From Seongchinamella sediminis (GTDB taxonomy: Bacteria > Pseudomonadota > Gammaproteobacteria > Pseudomonadales > Halieaceae), in contig NZ_QRAN01000009.1 of the NCBI RefSeq assembly GCF_003457605.1, positions 117,995-181,994 on the forward strand: DNA of 64,000 bases, written 5' to 3'. Each line of letters starts with the position of its first letter. Position 1 is the stretch's first letter. Below the pieces are notes generated by a model that did no database searches, was not told where the DNA came from, and saw only the letters and a list, made by a program, of their open reading frames with translations. The position numbers were made by a program, and so were the translations under genes. This document shows, one piece after another, positions 1 to 7,416 of this stretch.

Positions 1-124
1 GACCAGTTGGAATAATAATGCACCGACCGGAGCTGCCGCGGGGATCGTGGCTTACTGGCCAAGGACCTGCAGGCCGCCAATCCGGAACCGGCGTAACACA
101 CTAACAATTGCGAGACCTGAAACA
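1..124. other. Left edge, no assignable gene
   Basis: This is the leader of the first receptor gene. All forward frames are short here, and one could carry the last few codons of an upstream gene cut by the window edge, but nothing is recognisable. A GAG-containing purine stretch near 112-114 is a weak ribosome-binding site for the ATG at 125. Confidence 0.4.
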
Positions 125-2578
125 ATGACAAGCACTCCCCATTTCCGCCGGGTAACTCCCGCGTGGACCTCGCCGCTTTCCCGGGCAGTGAAATCTGCCC
201 TGTTGATCGTGGGCGCTTCCGCTGTCGCCACCCCTGCGCTGGCCCAGGACGAGCCCCGGCAGAGTCGTTACAACCTGCAGCTGGAGGAGGTTCTCGTCAC
301 CGCCCAGAAGCGGGAAGAGGACTTCATGTCCGTGCCCGGCGCCGTCAACGCTTTTACTTCACAGGACATGGTCAACACCGGCGCCGCTACCATCCAGGAT
401 ATCGACGCGTTTATGCCGGGTGTGGAGATCGGCGATGCGGTGGGCGGCTCCACCCAGCTGGGCATCACCGTGCGCGGAGTCAGCAGCCCCAATATCAGCT
501 CCGGCCAGGATCCCTCGGTGGCGACTTTTTACGACGGCTCCTACATGCCCCGGGCAGTAACCTCCATCCCCTTCACCGACATCGCCCGCACCGAGGTGCT
601 GAAGGGCCCCCAGGGCACCCTGTTCGGCCGCAATGCCACCGCGGGGGTGATCAATATTGTGCCCAACAAACCGCACGCGGATTTTGAGGGTTTCGCCAAG
701 GCCCGCCTGGGCACCAACGACCTGGTTCGCGTGGAAGGCATGGTCAACGCCCCACTGACTGACGACCTGTTCCTGCGCGCCAACGTGTTCAGCAACCAGC
801 GCAGTGGCAACACCGGGTCCGCTACCAATGGCGGCGACTACCGCGACGAGGGTTACTGGGCGGCCCGCGGCGTACTGCTGTGGGAAGTCGGCGAAGACAC
901 CGAGATCCAGCTGGCGGCGGACTACGAGGACCGTGACGAAATGCCCCGGGCCACTATCGGGGTCAGCAAGTACGCCTACCAGGGCAGCGACAAGCCCTTC
1001 CGCAGCAAGGACCAGCACGATGTAGTTGGCGACGGCAGCAGTTATGACAACAGGCGTAACAACGAGGAAGAGACCCGCGAGATGTACGGCGTCTCGCTGA
1101 AAGTGGAGCACAATTTCAGCGACCAGTGGTCCATGTTCGGCCTCGTCAGCTACCGCGACTGGGAAACCACCAACCTGGAGGAGGAAGACGGCACCCCGGA
1201 TCCTCGCCGCTACCTCGATACCAACAATATCGAGGACTCTGACATCTTCTACTCGGAAGTCCGTTTCAATTACGTGGATAAAAAAATCAACCTGATCACT
1301 GGCGCCAACTACAGTGAAGAGGACGTATTCCAGCGCACCGATATCGGCCTGCTGGCAGATTCATACATGCAGTTCCTGACCATCCTGGGTGGCTTCGGCG
1401 GGCCCGACGTCATTATCTGGGATCTGCTGGAAGGTGCTCCGGAGGAGGTCTACCTCGCCCTGTCGGCGGGTGAAGGCATCGCCGTACTGCCGCCCTCCCT
1501 CTCCGGCACCTATATGCTGGAAACCATGGATAACACCGGCGACTTTGTTAACTGGGGTGTATTTGTTGACGGCAGCTACCAGTTGACCGACAGCATCCGC
1601 GTGGCGGCGGGCCTGCGCTACAGCTACGACGAGAAAGAGTACTCCTGGCAAACCTATGAATCAGCGCTGAACTGGCCCTTCGCGCCCGAGCGGGTGAACT
1701 ACAACCCCGCGGAAACCGGGGCCCCGGAAGAGGACTGGTTCGACAGGTTTGTCGCCGATGACGACTGGAGCAAAACCACGGGACGACTGGTGGTCGACTG
1801 GCAGTTCACCGATTACGCAATGACCTACGCGTCGGTCGCCACCGGTTACAAGTCCGGCGGCTTCGATGGCCAGAGCTTCAAGTCCTTCACCACCGGCGCC
1901 TTTGATCCCGAGGAAATGACCAGTTACGAAATCGGTATCAAGGGCGACTTTTTCGCTAACAGCCTGCGCACCGAGCTGGCCCTGTTCCACCACGAACTGG
2001 ATGGCCGCCAGCGCTCCACGGATATCAAGGAAGGTCCCGACGACCCTACCGCCGCGCCCGGCGTGATCTCCAGTGACGAGGAAACAGACGGCATCGAGCT
2101 GATCGTGACCTGGAATATCAGCGACAGCCTGCGTGTCGCCGGCCTGACCACCTACCGTGAAACCGAGAGCATTTCCGAGGAGTACTACAACGCGGCAGGG
2201 GAACTCTCCGGCGGCGACAAGACCCAGTCGGAGAGCAACACCGAGTATACCCTGAAGCTCGACTGGACACCGGAGATCGCCTACGGATACCTGTTACTGC
2301 ACATGAACTACCAGTTCCTCGAGGACCCGGGTCCCGACGAGAACACCGCCGTCTTCGCCACCGGCCCCTGGTACTTCCAGGACAGGAAGTACCTGAACGC
2401 GCGGCTGGCCTGGTCCAATGCGGACGACAGCATAGAAGTCGCGCTGTGGGGTAACAACCTGCTGGATGAAGAGTATGCGAGCAACCCGGGCGGTCTCGCG
2501 GCGGACACCCTCGGCGCTTACCACACCACCCCGGAGGACACCCTCACCTGGGGCCTGGACCTGCGCTACTCGTTCTAG
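125..2578 (+). CDS. TonB-dependent receptor
   Basis: Outer-membrane beta-barrel for energised uptake of a ligand through TonB-ExbBD. The reading frame is open further upstream from a GTG at 47, but the ATG at 125 gives a clean signal peptide: a basic N-terminus, a hydrophobic stretch at about residues 24-36 and a cleavage site ending ALA at residue 40. A TonB box EEVLVTAQ lies at residues 54-61. The plug follows with the typical LKGPQGTLFGRNATAG segment at about residue 160, and the chain ends in an aromatic F after a beta-strand, as expected of barrel proteins. The 817-aa length is normal for the Caulobacter/OM60-type receptor subfamily. The substrate cannot be read from the sequence. The following gene is convergent and overlaps it by 4 bp, so it is probably transcribed alone. 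Confidence 0.93.
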   Translation: MTSTPHFRRVTPAWTSPLSRAVKSALLIVGASAVATPALAQDEPRQSRYNLQLEEVLVTAQKREEDFMSVPGAVNAFTSQDMVNTGAATIQDIDAFMPGVEIGDAVGGSTQLGITVRGVSSPNISSGQDPSVATFYDGSYMPRAVTSIPFTDIARTEVLKGPQGTLFGRNATAGVINIVPNKPHADFEGFAKARLGTNDLVRVEGMVNAPLTDDLFLRANVFSNQRSGNTGSATNGGDYRDEGYWAARGVLLWEVGEDTEIQLAADYEDRDEMPRATIGVSKYAYQGSDKPFRSKDQHDVVGDGSSYDNRRNNEEETREMYGVSLKVEHNFSDQWSMFGLVSYRDWETTNLEEEDGTPDPRRYLDTNNIEDSDIFYSEVRFNYVDKKINLITGANYSEEDVFQRTDIGLLADSYMQFLTILGGFGGPDVIIWDLLEGAPEEVYLALSAGEGIAVLPPSLSGTYMLETMDNTGDFVNWGVFVDGSYQLTDSIRVAAGLRYSYDEKEYSWQTYESALNWPFAPERVNYNPAETGAPEEDWFDRFVADDDWSKTTGRLVVDWQFTDYAMTYASVATGYKSGGFDGQSFKSFTTGAFDPEEMTSYEIGIKGDFFANSLRTELALFHHELDGRQRSTDIKEGPDDPTAAPGVISSDEETDGIELIVTWNISDSLRVAGLTTYRETESISEEYYNAAGELSGGDKTQSESNTEYTLKLDWTPEIAYGYLLLHMNYQFLEDPGPDENTAVFATGPWYFQDRKYLNARLAWSNADDSIEVALWGNNLLDEEYASNPGGLAADTLGAYHTTPEDTLTWGLDLRYSF

Positions 2579-3255
2579 TCCGGGTCCAGCACCACGGCTT
2601 CGGCGACTGCCCGCAGCAAGTCTTCGGACTTGTTGCGGGCGTTACCGACCTCTCGCGATAAGGGCGACAACCGCCACTGCTGCTTTAATTCACTCCTGAA
2701 CAGGGGATCTTTGGCGGCGATCAACTGGCTGTTATCCAGCCAACGGGCCTGCTCCTGCGCATCCAGCACCACCGGCATCCGCTTGTGCCAGGGCTCGAAG
2801 GGCGGCGCGGCGGCCGTGGTGACCAGGGTGCAGCTGAGCAGCTCCGAGCCGTCGCCATTCCAGATATCCCACAGGGCGGCAGCGGCAAAGGCGCCCTGCG
2901 CGTTACTGACCAGCCAGGGCTGCTTGACCCCGCCCTCGCTGCGCCACTCGATAAAACTGCTCATCGGCACGATGCCCCGCTGGCGCTGGAAAGGCGCCTT
3001 GAACGCGCGACTGCTGGCCAGGGTCTCGCTGCGGGCATTGAACATGCTGTACTTCTGGTCCACCGCCGGTGCCCAGGAGGGGGTCAGCCACCAGCGGGCG
3101 GCGTCCAGCTGGTTGCCCGCGGGCAGCGCCCGCACCAGGCCCACCGCCTCGGTGGGGGCGATATTGGCCCGGGTCGGCAGCTGCAGGTCTATGCCCAGGT
3201 CCTGCAGCAGCTGCTGCAGGCCGGGGCTGTCGATCACGTTAAATCGTCCGCACAT
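2575..3255 (-). CDS. yedK: SOS response-associated peptidase (SRAP, YedK/HMCES family)
   Basis: Family members cap abasic sites in single-stranded DNA by forming a covalent thiazolidine link through Cys2 after removal of Met1. The expected residues are all present in 226 aa: MCGRF at the start with Cys2, the NARSET block at 73-78, Glu103 in FIEW and His157 in the HKRMPVVL motif. The spacing matches E. coli YedK (about 220 aa). It is convergent with the receptor gene and the two stop regions overlap by 4 bp. No LexA-like box was evident upstream. Confidence 0.94.
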   Translation of the reverse strand: MCGRFNVIDSPGLQQLLQDLGIDLQLPTRANIAPTEAVGLVRALPAGNQLDAARWWLTPSWAPAVDQKYSMFNARSETLASSRAFKAPFQRQRGIVPMSSFIEWRSEGGVKQPWLVSNAQGAFAAAALWDIWNGDGSELLSCTLVTTAAAPPFEPWHKRMPVVLDAQEQARWLDNSQLIAAKDPLFRSELKQQWRLSPLSREVGNARNKSEDLLRAVAEAVVLDPD

Positions 3256-3394
3256 CAGCGAACTTTGCCCAAATACCCGCGCCGCGGCAAGGCAGGTCTG
3301 TATTGGTATACCCCGGCGCCCCTTGTCAGCCGCGCCCTTGCCTGCCTCGCCGCCGGCGGTTTACCCTGAGCCGCGCTTACCCCGGGAGACACCA

Positions 3395-3829
3395 ATGAGC
3401 AACAAACCACTGGCCCCGGCCATTGACGGCTGGCACACCATGGAGGTCAAACCGCACCTGATCGGCACTCGCTGTACGGCCTGCGGAACCTACTTCTTTC
3501 CCAAGAATCTCGACTACTGCCGCAACCCGGCCTGTGACAGCACCGATTTCACTGAAGTTGAGCTGAGCCGCAGCGGGCACATCTGGAGCTACACCAACGC
3601 CTGCTACAAACCCCCGGAGCCCTATGTCGCCGCCGATCCCTTTGAACCCTACGCCATTGCCGCCGTGCAGCTGGAGAAGGAGCAAATGGTGGTGCTGGGG
3701 CAGGTGGTGACGGGCGTGTCCTGCGAGGACCTGAAAGTCGGCATGCCGGTGGAACTGGTGCTGGAACAGCTGCACGAGACCGATGACGACATCAAGATGA
3801 CCTGGAAATGGAAGCCGGCCGCCCAGTAA
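3395..3829 (+). CDS. Zn-ribbon / OB-fold protein (DUF35 family) partner of thiolase
   Basis: A 144-aa protein of the DUF35 type: an N-terminal rubredoxin-like zinc ribbon with Cys27, Cys30, Cys42 and Cys47, then an OB-fold ending in a charged tail. These proteins act as non-catalytic partners of thiolases and acyl-CoA condensing or cleaving enzymes, and may help bind the acyl-CoA. The frame is open far upstream, but the ATG at 3395 follows a GGGAGA ribosome-binding site and starts exactly where the family similarity begins. The thiolase follows 31 bp later in the same direction, so the two very probably form one enzyme complex. The acyl-CoA substrate is unknown; steroid or branched fatty acid degradation is a reasonable guess. 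Confidence 0.88.
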   Translation: MSNKPLAPAIDGWHTMEVKPHLIGTRCTACGTYFFPKNLDYCRNPACDSTDFTEVELSRSGHIWSYTNACYKPPEPYVAADPFEPYAIAAVQLEKEQMVVLGQVVTGVSCEDLKVGMPVELVLEQLHETDDDIKMTWKWKPAAQ

Positions 3830-3860
3830 GGGCCACGGCACACGCGGAGCAGCACAGACA

Positions 3861-5048
3861 ATGTCCAATGAAATAGCAATTCTCGGCGCCGGCATGCACC
3901 CCTGGGGTAAATGGGGCCACAACTTCGTCCAGTACGGCGTGGCCGCCGCCCGGGAGGCCCTCAAGGATGCCGGCGTGCCCTGGCGGGACGTACGCTTTGT
4001 TTCCGGCGGCGCCACCGTGCGCTGCGGCTACCCCGGCTACGTGGCCGGCGCCACTTTTGCCCAGGCGCTGGGCTGGCAGGGCGCCGAGGTCAACACCTCC
4101 TACGCCGCCTGTGCCTCGGGCTCCCAGGCCCTGGCCGCGGCCCGCAACAAGATTCTCGCCGGCGAGTGCGATGTCGCCCTGGTGGTGGGCGCCGACACCA
4201 CGCCCAAGGGCTTCCTGGCCCCCGCCGGCGGCTACCGCCCGGAGGACCCGGACTGGGTGCGCTTCTACCTCGGCATTACCAACCCCACCTACTTCGCCCT
4301 CTACGCGCGCCGGCGCATGGACCTGTACGGCGACACCCTCGAAGATTTCGCCGCGGTCAAGGTCAAGAACGCCGCCATCGGCAGCAAGAACCCGCGCGCC
4401 CGCTATCGCAAGTGCTTTACCGCCGAGGATGTGGCGGCATCGGCCATGGTCGCCGACCCGCTGCGACTGATGGACATCTGCGCCACCTCCGACGGCGGCG
4501 CGGCGCTGATCGTATCCAGCCTCGACTACGCGAAGAAGATCGGCAAGGGCGACGCGCCGCGGGTGGCCGCGATCTCGACCACCACCCCCACCTTCGCCAG
4601 CAGCGTGGTGGAAATGCCGGACATTGCCACCGACTCTGCAGCAGCAGCAGGTGTAGAGGCACACGCATTCCGCTCCACCCTGCCCCTGAAAGCCTATGAA
4701 GAGGCAGGCCTGGGACCAGAGGACGTCGACCTGGCGGAAGTCTACGATTTGTCCACCGCCCTGGAACTGGACTGGATAGAGGACCTGCAGCTGGCCCCGC
4801 GCGGTGAGGCCGCCGCGCTGTTGCGCGCCGGCGACACCGCCATCGGCGGCAGGATACCGGTCAACGTCTCCGGCGGCCTGGCCTGCTTCGGCGAGGCGGT
4901 GCCCGCCCAGGCCCTGGCCCAGGTCTGCGAGCTGACCTGGCAGCTGCGCGGCGAGGCCGGCGACCGCCAGGTCGCGGGAGCCAAAGTCGGCATTACCGCC
5001 AACCAGGGCCTGTTCGGCCACGGCAGCTCGGTGATCATCAAGCGCTAG
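3861..5048 (+). CDS. Thiolase-family protein (SCP-x/lipid-transfer type)
   Basis: A 395-aa thiolase-fold acyltransferase. The nucleophilic Cys is Cys84 in the motif AACASGSQAL. The C-terminal active-site loop reads GLFGHGSS with His387, instead of the CxG loop of classical biosynthetic or degradative thiolases. That pattern is typical of the subgroup annotated as lipid-transfer protein or SCP-x-like thiolase, which works with DUF35 partners in side-chain or ring degradation of steroids and other bulky acyl-CoAs. The upstream DUF35 gene supports this. Whether it cleaves a beta-ketoacyl-CoA or acts as a retro-aldolase cannot be decided from sequence. Confidence 0.88.
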   Translation: MSNEIAILGAGMHPWGKWGHNFVQYGVAAAREALKDAGVPWRDVRFVSGGATVRCGYPGYVAGATFAQALGWQGAEVNTSYAACASGSQALAAARNKILAGECDVALVVGADTTPKGFLAPAGGYRPEDPDWVRFYLGITNPTYFALYARRRMDLYGDTLEDFAAVKVKNAAIGSKNPRARYRKCFTAEDVAASAMVADPLRLMDICATSDGGAALIVSSLDYAKKIGKGDAPRVAAISTTTPTFASSVVEMPDIATDSAAAAGVEAHAFRSTLPLKAYEEAGLGPEDVDLAEVYDLSTALELDWIEDLQLAPRGEAAALLRAGDTAIGGRIPVNVSGGLACFGEAVPAQALAQVCELTWQLRGEAGDRQVAGAKVGITANQGLFGHGSSVIIKR

Positions 5049-5279
5049 TTCACCGGACGTCCGGCCCTGCTGCATCAGTCAGCGAGTGTTAAAGGTTTGC
5101 TAGCTCCCGGCCGATAGCATCAGTGGCCGGAGCCGCTTCGGAGCCCGGGCGAACTGGCGTCGCCGGCTTACAGCCCTTTCTGCTATCCTGATATTGGGGT
5201 CCGCTTTCATCCTACAAAGCGGACAGCCAGGTTTACAGGATTTTCGGGTGCACACTGAATTAATCAATATACTTAGCTG
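5049..5279. other. Intergenic region with inverted repeats
   Basis: No gene is seen. Three inverted repeats stand out. A perfect 12-bp palindrome CCGGACGTCCGG lies at 5053-5064. An imperfect hairpin spans 5103-5133 (GCTCC-C-GGCC with GGCC-GGAGC). A perfect 9-bp stem with an 8-nt loop lies at 5199-5224 (GTCCGCTTT / AAAGCGGAC). None has a T-run, so none is a convincing terminator, though the 5103-5133 hairpin could end thiolase transcription. Confidence 0.4.
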
Positions 5280-5537
5280 TTAATGTGCGCAAGTCTCTTT
5301 GGTGAGTTAAGCTGGAAAAATGAGGCATCGAGAAGGAATTCGATTCATGTCAGTATTTGCGCCGGGCAGTACATCATTGCGTCAGCCCACTTGGGCAGCA
5401 GGCTCCATCCTTTCACGTTTCCGCGGAAACGTTTTTCCCTTCCACGCTTGGCGCAAATTAACAAGTTGCGCCAATTCGCCCCTGGCGGGGCCGGACGCCC
5501 AAACCGCTACGCGGTTTCTGCGCCGTTGCGCAAGGCG
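5280..5537 (+). mobile_element. Possible ORF-less integron cassette (cassette 1)
   Basis: A 258-bp interval that begins after the G of GTTAATG (5279-5285) and ends at the G5537 junction inside the first attC-like site. Circularised, it would pair GTTAATG with the AATTAAC box, matching 6 of 7. It holds no convincing gene: the only open frame (from 5283) runs straight through the attC palindrome with arbitrary composition. It contains an 18-bp perfect palindrome at 5415-5432 (arms ACGTTTCCG / CGGAAACGT) followed by a short T-run, which could be a terminator. The right boundary is well supported, the left one weakly. Confidence 0.4.
5415..5432. repeat. 18-bp perfect palindrome
   Basis: The two 9-base arms are exact reverse complements with no spacer, and TTTT follows on the plus strand. 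It could be a protein-binding site or a poor terminator inside the gene-less cassette. No partner copy was seen in the window. Confidence 0.6.
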
Positions 5538-5543
5538 TTAATT
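5456..5543 (+). repeat. attC-like integron recombination site 1
   Basis: The order is that of an attC site. R'' AATTAAC (5456-5462), a 3-nt spacer, L'' TTGCGCCAA (5466-5474), a central region with an inner hairpin AAACCGC-TAC-GCGGTTT (5501-5517), L' TTGCGCAA (5526-5533), a 3-nt spacer and R' GTTAATT (5537-5543). R'' and R' are exact reverse complements. L'' has one more C than L', which would be the extrahelical base that orients IntI recombination. The crossover would lie between G5537 and T5538. The length of 88 bp is within the attC range. A competing perfect inverted repeat, TTGGCGCAA (5448-5456) with TTGCGCCAA, overlaps the left half. Confidence 0.68.
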
Positions 5544-5549
5544 GCCCCC

Positions 5550-5579
5550 TTGAGCGTCGCGATGCCATAACGTTATAAT
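5550..5579 (+). promoter_or_regulatory. Sigma-70-like promoter of the toxin-antitoxin cassette
   Basis: TTGAGC (5550-5555) and a perfect TATAAT (5574-5579) are separated by 18 bp. The antitoxin ATG follows at 5606 with a GGAGG ribosome-binding site just before it. The promoter lies wholly inside the cassette, so expression would not depend on an integron Pc promoter. Confidence 0.7.
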
Positions 5580-5605
5580 GCTCTAGCGTTGTTGCGGAGG
5601 TCGCT

Positions 5606-5839
5606 ATGAGCAATTTATCAAAGCGCTCAACTATCTATTTTGAGCCCAATATCCACCAAGCCCTGAAAGTACGGGCCGCTACATCACATTTGTCCGTGTC
5701 TGAGCTCGTCGACGAGGCGGTCCGTCTTCTTATGAGTGAAGACCAAGAAGATTTGGCGGCATTCTCTGAGCGAGAGAGCGAAAAAGAGATCAGCTATGAA
5801 GCCTTGCTCAACGACTTAAAGAAGCATGGCAAAATTTAA
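5606..5839 (+). CDS. CopG/RHH-type antitoxin
   Basis: A 77-aa protein with an N-terminal ribbon-helix-helix pattern: the beta strand RSTIYFEPNIHQAL, then a helix-turn-helix around VSELVDEAVRLLM. The C-terminus is acidic and charged, as expected of the part that wraps a RelE-type toxin. It should neutralise the downstream toxin and repress its own promoter by binding near the TATAAT box. A GGAGG ribosome-binding site precedes the ATG. The last 14 bp overlap the toxin gene, a common arrangement for coupled translation. Confidence 0.85.
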   Translation: MSNLSKRSTIYFEPNIHQALKVRAATSHLSVSELVDEAVRLLMSEDQEDLAAFSERESEKEISYEALLNDLKKHGKI

Positions 5840-6089
5840 GATTACCTTTAAGAAGTCCGTTGCCAAAGACTTGCGGAGCATTCCACCAGCCGATGTTGAG
5901 CGCATTCTTCAGCGAATCGACATGCTAGCAGAAAACCCCAGAGGGGAAGGTTGCGTCAAACTTTCAGCCCAGGAGCGGTATAGGGTGCGCCAAGGAGTTT
6001 ATCGTGTTGTATATGAAATCCGTGATGAATCTCTCATTGTTCTGGTGGTGAAAGTTGCGCACCGATCAGCCGTTTACAAGGTCAATTAA
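5826..6089 (+). CDS. RelE/ParE-family toxin
   Basis: An 87-aa basic protein with the RelE/ParE-fold pattern: an N-terminal KITFKKSVAKDLRSIP strand-helix, a middle GCVKLSAQERYRVRQGVYRVVYEI block and a final VVKVAHRSAVYK strand. Typical members are ribosome-dependent mRNA interferases or gyrase poisons. The R-x-R-x-G-x-Y-R-V-V-Y block is close to RelE of the interferase kind, but the target cannot be decided. The TAA stop is embedded in the attC R'' box, typical of compact cassettes. The length is normal and no lesion is seen, so the pair is probably functional. Confidence 0.85.
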   Translation: MAKFKITFKKSVAKDLRSIPPADVERILQRIDMLAENPRGEGCVKLSAQERYRVRQGVYRVVYEIRDESLIVLVVKVAHRSAVYKVN

Positions 6090-6140
6090 CAAGGCCGTGT
6101 TGCGGACAACTTTCAGTTGCCGCAAATGGAGGCGTTGCCT
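6084..6140 (+). repeat. attC-like integron recombination site 2
   Basis: A 57-bp site close to the classical 59-be size. R'' AATTAAC (6084-6090) is followed by AAG as in site 1. L'' TTGCGGACAACT (6100-6111) and L' AGTTGCCGCAA (6115-6125) form a perfect stem apart from one extra A in L'', the expected extrahelical base. The loop is only TTC. R' reads GTTGCCT (6134-6140); it does not pair fully with R'', which is expected because the bases right of the crossover (after G6134) belong to the next cassette. Confidence 0.72.
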
Positions 6141-6143
6141 GAC

Positions 6144-6494
6144 ATGAACATCGAGCTGCGTCCATTCGAGTTAGAGGATGCTGCGAGCGTGGCGAATCTT
6201 GTTGGAGATCGAGCGGTTTCAAAATGAACATCCAATATTCCATTTCCGTACTCCGAGCAAGATGCTATTGATTGGATCACGCATACAACATCAAGTTCAC
6301 TCAGAATGCCCAGGGCAGTTGAATTGGATGGCCACTTTGTAGGCTGTGTTTCCTATTGGCCTCATCATCCGGGCGGCTTTGAAGTGGGCTATTGGGTGGG
6401 CAGGGACTTCTGGGGGAAAGGAGTATGTACGGCGGCCTTAATGCGACTAATGGCAAGCGATGGACATGGCCCAGTGCCCGGGATCGCTTACTAA
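6144..6494 (+). pseudogene. GNAT (RimJ/RimL-like) acetyltransferase, interrupted by an in-frame stop
   Basis: Starting at the ATG at 6144, nine bases into the cassette, the frame reads as the N-terminus of a ribosomal-protein-alanine-type acetyltransferase (LRPFELEDAASVANLVGD). It stops at TGA 6225-6227 and then continues in the same frame with IPFPYSEQDAIDWI, HFVGCVSYW and the acetyl-CoA-binding segment GYWVGRDFWGKGV. The stop sits where a Trp would fit, so a TGG to TGA change is likely. The 3' end is also lost: after MRLMAS the sequence no longer resembles the family, and the frame ends at 6494. A downstream fragment could restart at 6306. The cassette has no attC at its right end. Confidence 0.75.
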
Positions 6495-6567
6495 CTGCCT
6501 GGTGGACGCTACGTAGCGCTGAAAATACGCTGGATACCCGCGCAATGGTCGCCAGCGGAACCTGTCA
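6495..6567. other. Truncated end of the cassette island
   Basis: Short spacer with a GCTACGTAGC palindrome at about 6508-6517. A box AGGCAAC, which would complement the start of the third cassette, was looked for between 6470 and 6600 and is absent. The cassette has therefore lost its own recombination site, and the chromosomal backbone resumes at the TetR gene. Confidence 0.4.
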
Positions 6568-7227
6568 TCAATCTTCAAGCACACGTGCCAAATGGAAGAT
6601 CCAGGTTTCGTAATCCAGACGATAAAAGGCCTGTTCCCTGTCGCTGCCCATGGTCGGGGCGATATCCCGGATTGAATCCGAGGTGATCATCAGGTAGCGC
6701 GCCAGGTGCGCCAGGTATTTCTCGGACCTGCCTGCGCCGTAGCGGCGCAGGTGCCTGACAAAGAACCGGGTCATGTATTCATAATGCAAATCCAGCATGC
6801 GCTGGAATTCCGGGTAACTTGCCCAGAACGGCATCAATAACGTATACGCCTTGTCGGACTCCGGCAGCGCGGCGATCATCTCGCCGTGCCTGGCAAAAAA
6901 CTCCCGCCAGGGCAGTTCAAGCAATCCTTCCTCCTCCATCGCCACACAGCTTGCGCGAATCTTCGCCAGCCAGCGCTCTGCCGCCCAGTACAGTATTGCT
7001 TCCTTGTTGGGGAAGATGCGGTACAGCGAGGCAATATCGAGGTCAGCCTGCTCGGCAATCATATTGGTATTGATTGTCGATAAGCCCCTGGCCAGCGCTA
7101 GGTCTATCGCGGCATCAAGAATCCTGTCGAAGGCAGCCTGCGTCCTTTTTTGCTTGGGTTCGCTGCGCAGGCGAACACGCTCTGGCAATGAGTCGTTGGG
7201 TATCAGGGGGCTGCTGTGCTGCATCAA
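6568..7227 (-). CDS. TetR/AcrR-family transcriptional regulator
   Basis: A 219-aa regulator with an N-terminal TetR DNA-binding domain. The helix-turn-helix covers about residues 52-72 (NTNMIAEQADLDIASLYRIF) and the usual PNKEAIL follows. The rest is a helical ligand-binding domain of ordinary length with no recognisable ligand signature. It is divergent from the TonB receptor gene at 7417, with a promoter and a palindrome in the 189-bp gap, so it probably controls the receptor/hydrolase pair and itself. A basic extension of about 25 residues precedes the DNA-binding domain; a later start is possible. Confidence 0.9.
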   Translation of the reverse strand: MMQHSSPLIPNDSLPERVRLRSEPKQKRTQAAFDRILDAAIDLALARGLSTINTNMIAEQADLDIASLYRIFPNKEAILYWAAERWLAKIRASCVAMEEEGLLELPWREFFARHGEMIAALPESDKAYTLLMPFWASYPEFQRMLDLHYEYMTRFFVRHLRRYGAGRSEKYLAHLARYLMITSDSIRDIAPTMGSDREQAFYRLDYETWIFHLARVLED

Positions 7228-7335
7228 CGGGCTCTCCTGGCTGGCTGGGGCAGTATATTCAATGGCTCACGTTTCCAAAAACATAGTTTGGTTTCAATAC
7301 CTTGGGCCAATGGCCGACAGTCTCTTAGCGGCGGC

Positions 7336-7365
7336 TTGACAGGGGAAACGAGCCCACAATATCAT
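7336..7365 (+). promoter_or_regulatory. Sigma-70-like promoter of the receptor/hydrolase operon
   Basis: A consensus TTGACA at 7336-7341 and TATCAT at 7360-7365, spaced 18 bp, lie upstream of the receptor gene. The downstream palindrome at 7368-7387 would cover the start point. Confidence 0.6.
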
Positions 7366-7367
7366 AT

Positions 7368-7387
7368 ACCGCAGCTGTAACTGCGGT
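7368..7387. promoter_or_regulatory. Palindrome, probable TetR operator
   Basis: Arms ACCGCAG (7368-7374) and CTGCGGT (7381-7387) are separated by 6 bp. It sits immediately after the -10 box, the classical place for a repressor site. TTT follows the right arm, so it could also act as a weak attenuator hairpin; the promoter context makes an operator more likely. Confidence 0.5.
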
Positions 7388-7416
7388 TTTAACCGCCAAC
7401 AATAATGAGGCTTATC

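Larger units (their letters stand above)
5538..6134 (+). mobile_element. Integron gene cassette carrying a toxin-antitoxin pair (cassette 2)
   Basis: A 597-bp unit bounded by the crossover points of the two attC-like sites. Joining its ends would create GTTAATT, which is the exact reverse complement of its own R'' box AATTAAC at 6084-6090; this is the signature expected for a real cassette. It contains its own promoter, the antitoxin and toxin genes, and little else, and the toxin stop codon lies inside the R'' box. By eye it is AT-richer than its neighbours. Toxin-antitoxin cassettes with private promoters are well known from sedentary chromosomal integrons, where they stabilise the array. 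Confidence 0.7.

Noticed and set aside
5199..5224. A third attC site at the hairpin before cassette 1
   Set aside because: The 9-bp stem lacks flanking AAC and GTT boxes, so it does not fit attC.
5283..5570. 95-codon frame across cassette 1 and attC site 1
   Set aside because: It reads through both palindromes and the cassette junction, and lacks a ribosome-binding site and family resemblance.
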